Assembly (NCBI GenBank): GCA_045602025.1
Contig: JAZSAT010000011.1
Coordinates: forward strand, 1-64,000
DNA from: RGIG5579 sp045602025
Lineage (GTDB): Bacteria; Bacillota; Clostridia; Oscillospirales; SIG627
Length of the DNA: 64,000 nucleotides
Direction of reading: 5' to 3'
Below the pieces are notes generated by a model that was not told the DNA's origin, did not search any database, and worked only from the letters and a program-made list of their open reading frames with translations. Shown piece by piece: positions 7,474 to 15,335 of the stretch (within the stretch, counting starts at the first letter, position 1; the number at the start of each line of letters is the position of its first letter). The translations under genes and the position numbers were made by a program.

Positions 7474-8778
7474 ATGAAAAAGAAAATTTGGATTCCGATT
7501 GCTATTTTATTGCTTTTGATCCTTTTTGTCCCCATTCCTACCGGTGTATATAAGGACGGGGGCACACGGGAATATACGGCACTAACCTACAAGATCGTAT
7601 CTTGGCATCGTCTTACCGATGGTTCTGTTTATGACAAAACGAAGCTGTACCTTTTTCCCGAAAATTTTAAGTCGATCGGGAGTCTGTGGTACGGTGAGGA
7701 GGAAGAGGTAGAGCACAGCTTTATTGCAACGATTTTGGAAATAAGCGGAAATTCTGTTGTGGTGGAGCCTGTGGGAGAAAATGCTTCCCATCTTTCCGGG
7801 AAGGTGTCCTTTGGTATTTCGGAGCTTGAGAAAATAGAAGTTCAGGTGGGCAGTGTTGTAAAAGTAATTTATAAAGGCAGTGTAATGGAGTCTTACCCTG
7901 CGCAGATCAAGGCTGTAAAATGGGAAGAATCCTACGACCTTCGCCATCTGGAATATACCGATTCTTGGCTGGATAAGGAAAACAGCCAACAATGCGACAA
8001 TGATGTTTTCGACCATATCAGGATCACAAAGATTTATTCCAATTGCTTTTTTGCAAGAACCGTGATCCCCATGCCCTATGAGATCAAGCTCAACGGAACG
8101 CTTTCCGAGGAGTGGTGTGTGGGGGATCAGGTGATCTGTACCTATGATAACACCTATTTTGATCAGAAAAGCCAACGGATGGAGTGTGATTTTTCCTCTG
8201 TGAAAGAAAGCAGCTGGCAGCCTGATCCCGATGTGTGCTATAAGCCTGTGATCTATTTATATCCCGAGGAGGAGACGGAGGTAGAAGTAAAAATTTCCCT
8301 TGCGGGGGATCTTACCTGTACCTATCCGCTTTATGAAAACGGATGGAGGGTGACAGCCTTTCCAGACGGCACCTTGCAGGATGCAAAGGGGCAAATTTAC
8401 AATTACCTGTACTGGGAAGGGGAGACCTATGCACCCTATGATCTTTCAAAAGGCTTTTGTGTCAAAGGGGAAGATACCGCGGTCTTTTTGGAAGAGGCTT
8501 TGGAAAAGCTCGGCCTTTCTCGCCGAGAGGCAAATGAATTTATCGTCTTTTGGCTTCCGCAGATGGAACAAAACCCCTATAACATCATCTCTTTTCAGAC
8601 CGATGTCTATACCGAAGCGGCAAAGCTTGAGGTAGTCCCAAAGCCCGACACGCAGCTTCGTGTGTTTATGGCCTTTCGGGCGTCGGACCGATTTGTAGAG
8701 CTTCCTGCGCAAGAGTTAAGTGCTCCTCAGCGTCTTGGTTTTACTCTTGTGGAGTGGGGCGGCACGGAATTAAAATAA
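7474..8778 (+). CDS. Membrane-anchored protein with a DUF3221-like domain and a conserved C-terminal domain
   Basis: 434 aa. The N-terminal anchor MKKKIWIPIAILLLLILFVP is followed by an OB-like segment (about residues 75-150, FIATILEISGNSVVVEPVGE) resembling DUF3221 proteins such as YobA. The C-terminal half (YKPVIYLYPEEETEVEVKIS onward, about residues 250-430) repeats in many Firmicute surface proteins and is rich in aromatic and acidic residues; I know no activity for it. The start is ATG 7474 rather than TTG 7471 because GGGAGG at 7461-7466 gives 7-base spacing. It is the last gene of the sigma operon, with a strong terminator right after it. Confidence 0.6.
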   Translation: MKKKIWIPIAILLLLILFVPIPTGVYKDGGTREYTALTYKIVSWHRLTDGSVYDKTKLYLFPENFKSIGSLWYGEEEEVEHSFIATILEISGNSVVVEPVGENASHLSGKVSFGISELEKIEVQVGSVVKVIYKGSVMESYPAQIKAVKWEESYDLRHLEYTDSWLDKENSQQCDNDVFDHIRITKIYSNCFFARTVIPMPYEIKLNGTLSEEWCVGDQVICTYDNTYFDQKSQRMECDFSSVKESSWQPDPDVCYKPVIYLYPEEETEVEVKISLAGDLTCTYPLYENGWRVTAFPDGTLQDAKGQIYNYLYWEGETYAPYDLSKGFCVKGEDTAVFLEEALEKLGLSRREANEFIVFWLPQMEQNPYNIISFQTDVYTEAAKLEVVPKPDTQLRVFMAFRASDRFVELPAQELSAPQRLGFTLVEWGGTELK

Positions 8779-8786
8779 GAGTTTTA

Positions 8787-8820
8787 AACAAAAACACCCA
8801 TCGGGTGTTTTTGTTTTTTC
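8787..8820 (+). terminator. Terminator of the ECF sigma operon
   Basis: 13-bp stem AACAAAAACACCC / GGGTGTTTTTGTT, 3-base loop, then TTTT. Confidence 0.85.
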
Positions 8821-8845
8821 GGAAAGAGAAATTTTAAAAAAACAG

Positions 8846-8874
8846 TTGCTTTTCTTATTTTTTTGTGTTACAAT
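8846..8874 (+). promoter_or_regulatory. Promoter of tRNA-Leu
   Basis: TTGCTT, 17 bases, TACAAT, ending 10 bases before the mature tRNA 5' end. Confidence 0.7.
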
Positions 8875-8884
8875 AGCTGTCGAC

Positions 8885-8971
8885 GCCGGAATGATGGAAT
8901 TGGCAGACGTGCTGGACTCAAAATCCAGTGGTAGCGATACCGTGCGGGTTCGACCCCCGCTTCCGGCACCA
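8885..8971 (+). tRNA. tRNA-Leu (anticodon CAA)
   Basis: Complete cloverleaf with long variable arm. Acceptor strands GCCGGAA / TTCCGGC, discriminator A, encoded CCA, anticodon loop CTCAAAA giving CAA for UUG codons. Confidence 0.95.
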
Positions 8972-8977
8972 GAAAAA

Positions 8978-9016
8978 GAAACCGCCTTTGTCTACCTGAC
9001 AAAGGCGGTTTCTTTT
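8978..9016 (+). terminator. Terminator of tRNA-Leu
   Basis: 15-bp stem GAAACCGCCTTTGTC / GACAAAGGCGGTTTC with loop TACCT and a short T-tract. The apex (TTTGTCTACCTGACAAA) closely resembles the hairpin after tRNA-Gly at 45110 and one at 46285. Confidence 0.85.
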
Positions 9017-9021
9017 CATCT

Positions 9022-9179
9022 AAATCCGTCCTTTCGTCCGGAATGAATCCGCCTACGGCGGATGAAATCACTTCGTGATGAAATCCGACTTCTTCGGGAG
9101 ACGGACGGATTTAATTTCATCTGCGAAGCAGATTTCATCCGAGCATCACTCGGATTTCATCGCACCTTGCGCGATATCA
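9022..9179 (+). repeat. Palindrome array 1 (nested short hairpins)
   Basis: An outer inverted repeat AAATCCGTCC (9022-9031) / GGACGGATTT (9103-9112) encloses several 4-7 bp hairpins such as ATCAC-ttc-GTGAT and AATCCGCC-tac-GGCGGAT. Three more hairpins follow (ATCTGC-gaa-GCAGAT, ATCCGA..TCGGAT, ATCGC..GCGAT), all separated by ATGAAAT-like linkers. The same plan with different sequence occurs at 45154-45319. There are no protein-coding features. It could fold as RNA or act as DNA cruciforms. Confidence 0.8.
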
Positions 9180-9208
9180 TTGAAATATTAGTTGATTTAT
9201 GATACAAT
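9180..9208 (+). promoter_or_regulatory. Promoter at the end of palindrome array 1
   Basis: TTGAAA, 17 bases, TACAAT. It begins inside the TCATTGAAA that closes the array and is spaced exactly like the promoter at 45320-45348. It drives the nuclease gene 62 bases downstream. Confidence 0.7.
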
Positions 9209-9269
9209 CGGTTTAATAAATTTTAATTTATTAAACAAACTCTAAAATTACAATCAAGGAGTTGCAAAT

Positions 9270-10811
9270 ATGTTTAACGAGTATGTGTGGAAAATATATT
9301 TAAATGCTGATGGAAAAAACATTGTTGATCTGTTCGAGAAAAATCTATCAGGTGATTTAACTCCAAGTTATGCTAAAAGTATTTCTGCTTTACATAAATC
9401 GTATTGTGCAAGTAGTGTGATAGTTGACAATTTATTGAATGAATTAGAAACAACTTATGAAAGTGTAAAAGCGGGCGTTTATGCTTTTGAAGATGGTGAA
9501 TATACGATTGATAGCGCAATGTCTATTTTCTATGATGAATTAAAATCAGAGGACGGTACAACGGCGCAATCTATATTTGAAAATTTTTCAGATCTTATAG
9601 CATATTACACCACTTTATTTGCAAGAGAACTGCCTGAATTATTTGTACCTTATTACTTCAAATATAACTTTAATATTCTTGAAAAAATTGCAAATGAATT
9701 TGAAATTGTTCTTCCTGAAATTCCTTTAAAAAAAGATTATGAGGGTCGTTTCTTTTATTACGGAGAGCTGTGTGTTGCTTTCAATGAGTTTAGAATCAAA
9801 CACAATATGTCACCTTATGAATTTTGTGCTTTTCTCTATGATTTTGCACCTAAATATATAGGAGGTATTGATAGTTATATAGTCAAGGATTTGCCTTCCG
9901 CAAAAAGTTCATATTTAATTGGCGGTGAAAAAGACGATGCATTTTTAACCGATGAAGATAACATAATTACACCTTGGCAATGTAATCCCGATACTATGGC
10001 AGGAGATAATATTGTAATGTATGTCAAATCTCCTGTAAGTGCAATTAATTGTGTTTGGCGTAGCGTTTCCCCCGGATTTAACGATCCGTTTTTTTATTAT
10101 TACAGGTGTACTTATATTGCAAATCCGCAAAAGATTAAAAAGGTTACATTGGAAACTCTCCGAAGAGATAAAATTTTCAAACAACTCCCTATTGTTCGAA
10201 AGAATATGCAAGGACTAAATGGCGTTGAATTATATCCGTCTGCATATAATTATCTTCTCGATATTTCAAAATCAGAATTACCAAGATTGGAGTATGTGTC
10301 TGATGATGTGAGCGGCGAATTAAAAAGGGAAAAAGATGTTGAAAACAACTTGATAAAACCCTTTTTGAAAAAGCTCGGATACACAGAAAAAGAATATACA
10401 CAGCAACTACATATTCATGTTGGCAACAATAATTTCAAATTGATACCTGATTTTGTGGTTCATCCCATCGTTTCGGTTGGACACCATTCTGCCGAATTTA
10501 TTATAGAAGCAAAATATACAGTAGAATCCGAAAAAGAACTTGAAATATATAAAACGCAAGCAAGAAGTTATGCAAATCAACTAAAAGCAAAATATTCGGT
10601 TGTTGCATCAAAAGAAGGTGTATGGATTTCATCCGAAACAGATGATTTCACTAGAGATTTTTTGGTTTTTACTTGGGTAGAGTTAAATAACGGCGATAAT
10701 TTCCGGCAGGTTCTAAAATTTTTAGGCAATGGCAATGTTCTAAAATCTGCTGAAATAAGAAGAAAACTTGTTGGTAGGGCTATGGAATACGTAATGTTTG
10801 ATGGTAACTGA
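9270..10811 (+). CDS. EVE-like / HsdR_N fusion nuclease, putative modification-dependent restriction enzyme
   Basis: 513 aa, cytoplasmic. Three parts can be seen. (a) About residues 1-230, an acidic helical domain I do not recognise. (b) About 233-345, an EVE/PUA-like fold: GDNIVMYVKSPVSAINCVWR, then IKKVTLETLRRDKIF and LPIVRKNMQGLNGVELYP, as in domains that read modified bases. (c) About 351-480, a type I restriction HsdR N-terminal-like nuclease, KDVENNLIKPFLKKLGY, with PD-(D/E)XK residues P393-D394 and E413-A-K415. No methylase or helicase lies beside it. Start ATG 9270 has AAGGAG 9 bases upstream. The gene is clearly more AT-rich than its neighbours and is bracketed by the palindrome-array promoter and its own terminator, which suggests transfer. 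Confidence 0.7.
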   Translation: MFNEYVWKIYLNADGKNIVDLFEKNLSGDLTPSYAKSISALHKSYCASSVIVDNLLNELETTYESVKAGVYAFEDGEYTIDSAMSIFYDELKSEDGTTAQSIFENFSDLIAYYTTLFARELPELFVPYYFKYNFNILEKIANEFEIVLPEIPLKKDYEGRFFYYGELCVAFNEFRIKHNMSPYEFCAFLYDFAPKYIGGIDSYIVKDLPSAKSSYLIGGEKDDAFLTDEDNIITPWQCNPDTMAGDNIVMYVKSPVSAINCVWRSVSPGFNDPFFYYYRCTYIANPQKIKKVTLETLRRDKIFKQLPIVRKNMQGLNGVELYPSAYNYLLDISKSELPRLEYVSDDVSGELKREKDVENNLIKPFLKKLGYTEKEYTQQLHIHVGNNNFKLIPDFVVHPIVSVGHHSAEFIIEAKYTVESEKELEIYKTQARSYANQLKAKYSVVASKEGVWISSETDDFTRDFLVFTWVELNNGDNFRQVLKFLGNGNVLKSAEIRRKLVGRAMEYVMFDGN

Positions 10812-10898
10812 TAAATTCTTATTTATTGAACGGATCGGAATGTGTACTTTTACTTACTTTTACCTCAATTCTGCTCCGTTTGGTTACTCTTATGCAAC

Positions 10899-10937
10899 AA
10901 ACTCCCGAAGCTATATGCCTCGGGAGTTTTTCTTTTT
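10899..10937 (+). terminator. Terminator of the nuclease gene (copy 1 of a repeated terminator)
   Basis: 10-bp stem AAACTCCCGA / TCGGGAGTTT, loop AGCTATATGCC, then a T-tract. The same sequence recurs base for base at 12913-12951. Confidence 0.85.
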
Positions 10938-11010
10938 AAAAAGCCGTTTTGTTATTGAAAAGGGAGGTAAGATGGTATAGAATGAAAAAAAAGCCATATA
11001 AGAGGTGTTT

Positions 11011-12282
11011 ATGAAAACGAAGATCTGTTTTACGGCACTCTTTTTGCTTCTTGTGTTTTTATCTTCTTTTTCTCTTGCATCTTGTTCTTCCCGTCTTTCG
11101 GTGCAGGAGGAGAATGTAAAAACAGAGGAAAGCACGAAAAAAGAAATTGACAGTGAAACCGAAAAGGAAGAGAAAAAAGAAATGGAAAAGATTGCTTTGG
11201 CACCTCTTGCCACAGAGGAGGATAAAGCCCATTTGGAAGGACTTTACGCAGGCCGAACCGCCTTCTACGGAGATATTCATTGCCATCCCTTAGCAGGGGT
11301 TATGCCCGACGGCAGAAAGACCCTTGCCCAGTGGAAAGAGAAAATGAAAGAGATCGGCATTGATTTTGTCGCCTTTATGAACCACAGACAGATCGCTCAT
11401 ATGTACGAGGAGGAATGGGATGATACCCTCTTTATCGGAGGAACCGAGCCCGCTACCTCTATCAAGGATAGTTCTGCACAGGATAAGAGCCTTCACTTTA
11501 ATATGTTTTTCCGTGAGCCTACCGATCTGTACGATCTTTTGATGGAGTTCCCTGAGTTCAAATACACCGGCGGACAGGACGGTATTCCCAAAATGGAGGG
11601 AAGCTTTTCCTACGTTGGGTTTGATACGGAGCATTTCAAGGAATTGATTGCGGCAGTAAAGGCAAAGGGCGGCTTTTTCGTGAACGTTCACCCCAAACAG
11701 CAGATGCAGTCCTTCCGTGCGGAGGATTACTACTTTGCCGATCAGACAGGGCTCGAAGTTTTCTACGGTTACAAAGGAAATATTGTAGGACAGGATACCA
11801 AGGATAACTACAAGCTTTGGACAAAGCTTCTTTCTATGGGAAAGCGAATCTGGGCAACGGCCGGCTCGGACAGCCACGGTGACGCCACCACGGCAGCCTT
11901 GACCTGTATCTATTCCGAAAAGCAAAAAGACACGTCTTACCTTTCCTACTTGCGAGAGGGGGATTTTGTTTGCGGATTTGCAGGAATCCGAATGACGGTA
12001 GGGGACGCGAAAATGGGATCCTCTACGGATTTTAACGGAAAAAGAGTTGTGATTTCCGTAGATGCCGTTCATCCCACGATGTGCCAAGAGGGAAGAGAGT
12101 ATACCATTCTGATCTACGATGGTAAGGGTGAGGTGTATTCTGCTGCCTACGACGGAAAAACAAACGTTACCTTTGCTTTTGATGCAGACGAGAATACGGA
12201 TTTTTATCGCGTAGAGGTTCGGGACGAAAAGAAGACTGCACAGCCTATTATTGCCATCGGCAATCCCATCTGGAACGATTAA
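11011..12282 (+). CDS. PHP-domain metal-dependent hydrolase, predicted lipoprotein
   Basis: 423 aa. A lipoprotein signal (LFLLLVFLSSFSLASCSS, lipobox LASC) is followed by a Lys/Glu-rich linker and a PHP domain. The metal-binding motifs are DIHCHP (H90, H92) and GSDSH (D287, H289), with an intermediate NVHPKQ. The family includes polymerase-associated phosphoesterases and histidinol phosphatases, but the export signal argues for an extracellular substrate. The C-terminal ~90 residues form a beta-rich extension. ATG 11011 was chosen over GTG 11005 because AGAGG lies just upstream. It is monocistronic. Confidence 0.8.
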   Translation: MKTKICFTALFLLLVFLSSFSLASCSSRLSVQEENVKTEESTKKEIDSETEKEEKKEMEKIALAPLATEEDKAHLEGLYAGRTAFYGDIHCHPLAGVMPDGRKTLAQWKEKMKEIGIDFVAFMNHRQIAHMYEEEWDDTLFIGGTEPATSIKDSSAQDKSLHFNMFFREPTDLYDLLMEFPEFKYTGGQDGIPKMEGSFSYVGFDTEHFKELIAAVKAKGGFFVNVHPKQQMQSFRAEDYYFADQTGLEVFYGYKGNIVGQDTKDNYKLWTKLLSMGKRIWATAGSDSHGDATTAALTCIYSEKQKDTSYLSYLREGDFVCGFAGIRMTVGDAKMGSSTDFNGKRVVISVDAVHPTMCQEGREYTILIYDGKGEVYSAAYDGKTNVTFAFDADENTDFYRVEVRDEKKTAQPIIAIGNPIWND

Positions 12283-12315
12283 AAAAAGCCGCACAAATCG
12301 TGCGGCTTTTTTCTT
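12282..12315. terminator. Bidirectional terminator between the PHP gene and the esterase fragment
   Basis: 13-bp stem AAAAAAGCCGCAC / GTGCGGCTTTTTT with a 5-base loop. A- and T-tracts on both sides serve the converging genes. Confidence 0.85.
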
Positions 12316-12720
12316 ATTTTTTGTGGAGGAGGACGTAGTCCATCAGACCGTTCCAGTCCTCGCGGCTGAAGTAGTGGGTGCCGGGGCGGATCTGGTAGGC
12401 AAGATCGCCTTCGTGGAATCTTTCGTTATCGCCCGTGAGGCGGTCGGGGTTTTTCAGGCCCAACTCTTTCCAAGCGGGGGATGCGGCAACACAGGATAAA
12501 TACTCGTTTCCGGGGTCTGCCCAGGCATCCTCCGAGCCACTTCCTATCAGTATGTTGCGAGGAGCGATGGATGCGATGAGATAGTGCTGATCGAAAGGCA
12601 ATTTTTCTTCGTTATTTCTGTATTTCCAGTAGTTTTCGCAGAACCAGTAGTCAAATCTTCTGCAAATATCGTCGATGGATTCGCCTTTGTTTCCTCTTGC
12701 AAGGCTTGCGCCGGCACAGC
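12314..12720 (-). pseudogene. 3' fragment of a CE15-like alpha/beta-hydrolase esterase gene
   Basis: In-frame C-terminal ~132 residues of a paralogue of the intact esterase at 19101-20132: LARGNKGESIDDICRRF, LPFDQHYLIASIAPRN and GTHYFSREDWNGLMDY are shared. By eye about 85% of bases match, and most differences are at third codon positions, so this was a separate functional copy until recently. The upstream part, with the nucleophile serine (GHSRLGK in the intact copy), is absent. Homology stops abruptly near 12720 and the next bases belong to a different gene on the other strand. Not expected to be active. Confidence 0.85.
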
Positions 12721-12725
12721 TGCCC

Positions 12726-12906
12726 CGATTTCATTGCTAAACTGCAAATTGTCTTAAAAGAATGCTACGAAACGGAATACTGGATCGAGATTGCCCAAAA
12801 AGCAGATCTCATTACGGAAAATGCCGCAAAGTCTGTTCTCCACGATTGCGGCTCCATCCGCAGAATGCTCATCTCCTCCATCACCACCGCCAAAGAGAAT
12901 ATATAA
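12726..12906 (+). pseudogene. C-terminal fragment of a four-helix-bundle (23S rRNA intervening-sequence type) protein gene
   Basis: In-frame codons DFIAKLQIVLKECYETEYWI to IRRMLISSITTAKENI match the second half of the intact protein at 45371-45724 (KDFVAKLEIALKESNETSYW and IRRLLIASCKTAKENN). The first ~55 codons, start codon and any promoter are missing. The break lies within about 6 bases of the esterase fragment. A terminator identical to that of the nuclease gene follows. Confidence 0.85.
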
Positions 12907-12912
12907 TAACTG

Positions 12913-12955
12913 AAACTCCCGAAGCTATATGCCTCGGGAGTTTTTCTTTTTTTAT
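12913..12955 (+). terminator. Terminator after the four-helix-bundle remnant (copy 2 of a repeated terminator)
   Basis: Same stem, loop and start of T-tract as 10899-10937. The 170 bases from here to thiC hold nothing else I recognise. Confidence 0.85.
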
Positions 12956-13125
12956 GATATTTGTCTTTAAACAGGACTAAGGTTTCTTCTCTGCGTATTG
13001 TGTCAGTTTACTTCTTTATATTTACCGTGCAAGATTAAAGGTGCGTTGTAATCGATCCAAAGCTTTCGTTTCAATCAGGCAGAAAAGTATTCTGCTGATC
13101 ATTGTACGGCGTTTTATATTCTTAT

Positions 13126-14430
13126 TTACAGGATATCAATATATTCTCCGTTGAGAGCCTTGTTCATACTTCTGACTGCGCAGAATTTACCGCACATAGA
13201 GCAGGTATCATCGTGTTCGGGTTTTCGTTCATCGCGGATGCGTTTTGCCGTTTCGGGATCCAGTGCACACGCCCACTGCTTTTCCCAATCAAGCTCGCGG
13301 CGGGCATCTGCCATGCGGTCGTCAATATCTCTTGCGTGAGGGATCTTTTTTGCGATATCTGCGGCGTGGGCGGCGATCTTGGATGCAATAATACCTTGCT
13401 TTACATCTCCCACATCCGGAAGAGCCAGGTGCTCGGCAGGGGTAACATAACAAAGGAAGGCCGCGCCGCTTGCTGCGGCAATCGCACCGCCGATGGCTGA
13501 GGTAATGTGGTCATAGCCGGGAGCAATATCGGTAACGATGGGGCCGAGTACATAGAAGGGTGCACCCATACAAATGGTCTGCTGTATTTTCATATTGGCT
13601 TCGATCTGATCCATGGGCATATGTCCGGGACCTTCCACCATGACCTGAACATCCTTCTCCCAGGCACGCTTTGTAAGCTCACCCAGGCGCACAAGCTCCT
13701 CGATCTGGCATACATCACTACCGTCGGCAAGACAGCCGGGGCGGCAGGCATCCCCGAGAGAAATGGTCACATCGTACTCGCGACAGATATCAAGGATTTC
13801 ATCATAATATTCATAGAAGGGATTCTCCTCTCCCGTCATACACATCCAGGCAAATACAAGAGAGCCTCCGCGGGAAACAATGTTCATTTTTCTTTTGTGC
13901 TTGCGGATCTGCTCAATGGTCTTGCGGGTAATGCCGCAATGGAGTGTTACGAAATCCACACCGTCTTCAGCGTGAAGCCTTACTACATCAATGAAGTCCT
14001 TTGCGGTAAGGGTTGCAAGGTCTCTTTGATAGTGGATAACGCTATCGTATACGGGAACCGTACCGATCATCGCGGGGCATTCGCTTGTAAGTTTTTGGCG
14101 GAAGGGGCGGGTATTTCCGTGGGAGGAAAGATCCATAATGGCTTCCGCACCCATATTAACGGCCGCCATTACCTTTTCCATTTCGATATTATAGTCCTTG
14201 CAATCGCGGGAAACGCCAAGGTTCACATTGATCTTGGTGCGCAGCATCGAGCCGATGCCGTTGGGATCAATGCAGGCATGTAATTTGTTCGCGCAAATAG
14301 CAACCTGCCCCTTGGCAACAAGGCTGCGGATCTCTTCTTCGCTTCTGTATTCCTTGGTTGCAACAGCCTTCATTTCGGGAGTGATGATGCCTTTTTTTGC
14401 GGCGTCCATTTGTGTTGTATAATTTCTCAT
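13126..14430 (-). CDS. thiC: Phosphomethylpyrimidine synthase ThiC
   Basis: 434 aa radical-SAM enzyme that converts aminoimidazole ribotide to HMP-phosphate, the pyrimidine half of thiamine. The C-terminal [4Fe-4S] motif CSMCGKFC is present, along with conserved core segments GNTRPFRQ and EGPGHMPMDQIEANM. It has the length of the short bacterial form without the long N-terminal extension. It is the last gene of the thi operon, 23 bases after thiD, with AAAGGA before ATG 14430. Confidence 0.97.
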   Translation of the reverse strand: MRNYTTQMDAAKKGIITPEMKAVATKEYRSEEEIRSLVAKGQVAICANKLHACIDPNGIGSMLRTKINVNLGVSRDCKDYNIEMEKVMAAVNMGAEAIMDLSSHGNTRPFRQKLTSECPAMIGTVPVYDSVIHYQRDLATLTAKDFIDVVRLHAEDGVDFVTLHCGITRKTIEQIRKHKRKMNIVSRGGSLVFAWMCMTGEENPFYEYYDEILDICREYDVTISLGDACRPGCLADGSDVCQIEELVRLGELTKRAWEKDVQVMVEGPGHMPMDQIEANMKIQQTICMGAPFYVLGPIVTDIAPGYDHITSAIGGAIAAASGAAFLCYVTPAEHLALPDVGDVKQGIIASKIAAHAADIAKKIPHARDIDDRMADARRELDWEKQWACALDPETAKRIRDERKPEHDDTCSMCGKFCAVRSMNKALNGEYIDIL

Positions 14431-14453
14431 TATTTTTTCCTTTCGAGCAATAT

Positions 14454-15257
14454 CTATTTCGAAAACCGACCGTGAAGATCAAAGGCGTGGTTCATAGGGC
14501 CGGAGCCTTTTCCCAGATCAAGCATTGATGAAAGTGCGCCTGATATGTAGTCCTTTGCCCTTTTTATGGACTTGGTAAGAGTAAATCCCTTGGCAAGATT
14601 AGAGGCGATCGCACTGGAGAGCGTGCATCCGGTTCCGTGAGTGTTTGGATTTTGGATACGCTTACCCTCAAACCAAACAAATTCACTGTTTGCATAGAGC
14701 AAATCATTTGCATTGCTTACGCTGTGACCGCCTTTGAGAAGAACTGCACAGCCGTAGGTATCGCCGATGAATTTTGCGGCAGAGAGCATGTCTTCCCTGC
14801 TTTCGATCATCTTTCCGGAAAGGATCTGTGCTTCGGGGATGTTCGGTGTAACGAGAATTGCGATGGGTAAAAGCTTCTCTGCTAAGGTCTGCACTGCATC
14901 GTTTTTCATCAAAGAGGAGCCGCTGGTTGCCACCATAACGGGAACTACTACCACATTTTTTGCCTGATGATAGCGGAGCCTGTCTGCGATCACACAAATC
15001 AGCTCCGAAGAAGCTACCATACCGATCTTTACGGCATCGGGGTAAATATCCTCGAACACCGCATCTAATTGCTGTTTTAAAAATTCAGGTGTTACCTCCT
15101 GAATTGCTCTGACGCCGGTGGTGTTCTGTGCCGTGAGGGCTGTGATCGCACTCATAGCGTAAACACCGTTCATCGTCATTGTTTTCAGATCTGCCTGAAT
15201 ACCGGCGCCTCCGCTGCAGTCGCTTCCTGCAATGGTCAATGCTGTTTTCATTTTCAT
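14454..15257 (-). CDS. thiD: Hydroxymethylpyrimidine (phospho)kinase ThiD
   Basis: 267 aa ribokinase-fold kinase that phosphorylates HMP and HMP-P to HMP-PP. The N-terminus has TIAGSDCSGGAGIQADLKT, the substrate-binding signature. The C-terminal anion-hole motif NTHGTGCTLSSAIAS carries the catalytic cysteine-region loop. ATG 15257 was preferred because GGAG lies 6 bases upstream; a longer frame to 15317 has no ribosome-binding site. It lies between thiE and thiC. Confidence 0.95.
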   Translation of the reverse strand: MKMKTALTIAGSDCSGGAGIQADLKTMTMNGVYAMSAITALTAQNTTGVRAIQEVTPEFLKQQLDAVFEDIYPDAVKIGMVASSELICVIADRLRYHQAKNVVVVPVMVATSGSSLMKNDAVQTLAEKLLPIAILVTPNIPEAQILSGKMIESREDMLSAAKFIGDTYGCAVLLKGGHSVSNANDLLYANSEFVWFEGKRIQNPNTHGTGCTLSSAIASNLAKGFTLTKSIKRAKDYISGALSSMLDLGKGSGPMNHAFDLHGRFSK

Positions 15258-15335
15258 AAAATACTCCTTTCGTTTTTCAGCATCGTTTTGTATAGCGGCA
15301 TAAGGTGGTGCCCCCAATCTGCCGCTGTTTCTTAT

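Noticed and set aside
9022..9179. Possible CRISPR array
   Set aside because: The units are palindromes of differing sequence with 6-9 base linkers, not direct repeats with 30-40 base spacers, and no cas genes are near.
11011..12282. PHP protein as the missing histidinol phosphatase (HisJ-like)
   Set aside because: It has a lipoprotein signal, so it acts outside the cytoplasm, and it lies 15 kb from the his operon.
11290..12294. Minus-strand open frame of 334 codons across the PHP gene
   Set aside because: It is antisense to a protein with complete metal-binding motifs and has an atypical residue composition; shadow of a GC-skewed coding strand.
13507..14283. Plus-strand open frame inside thiC
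   Set aside because: Antisense to ThiC, whose cluster motif and length are intact.
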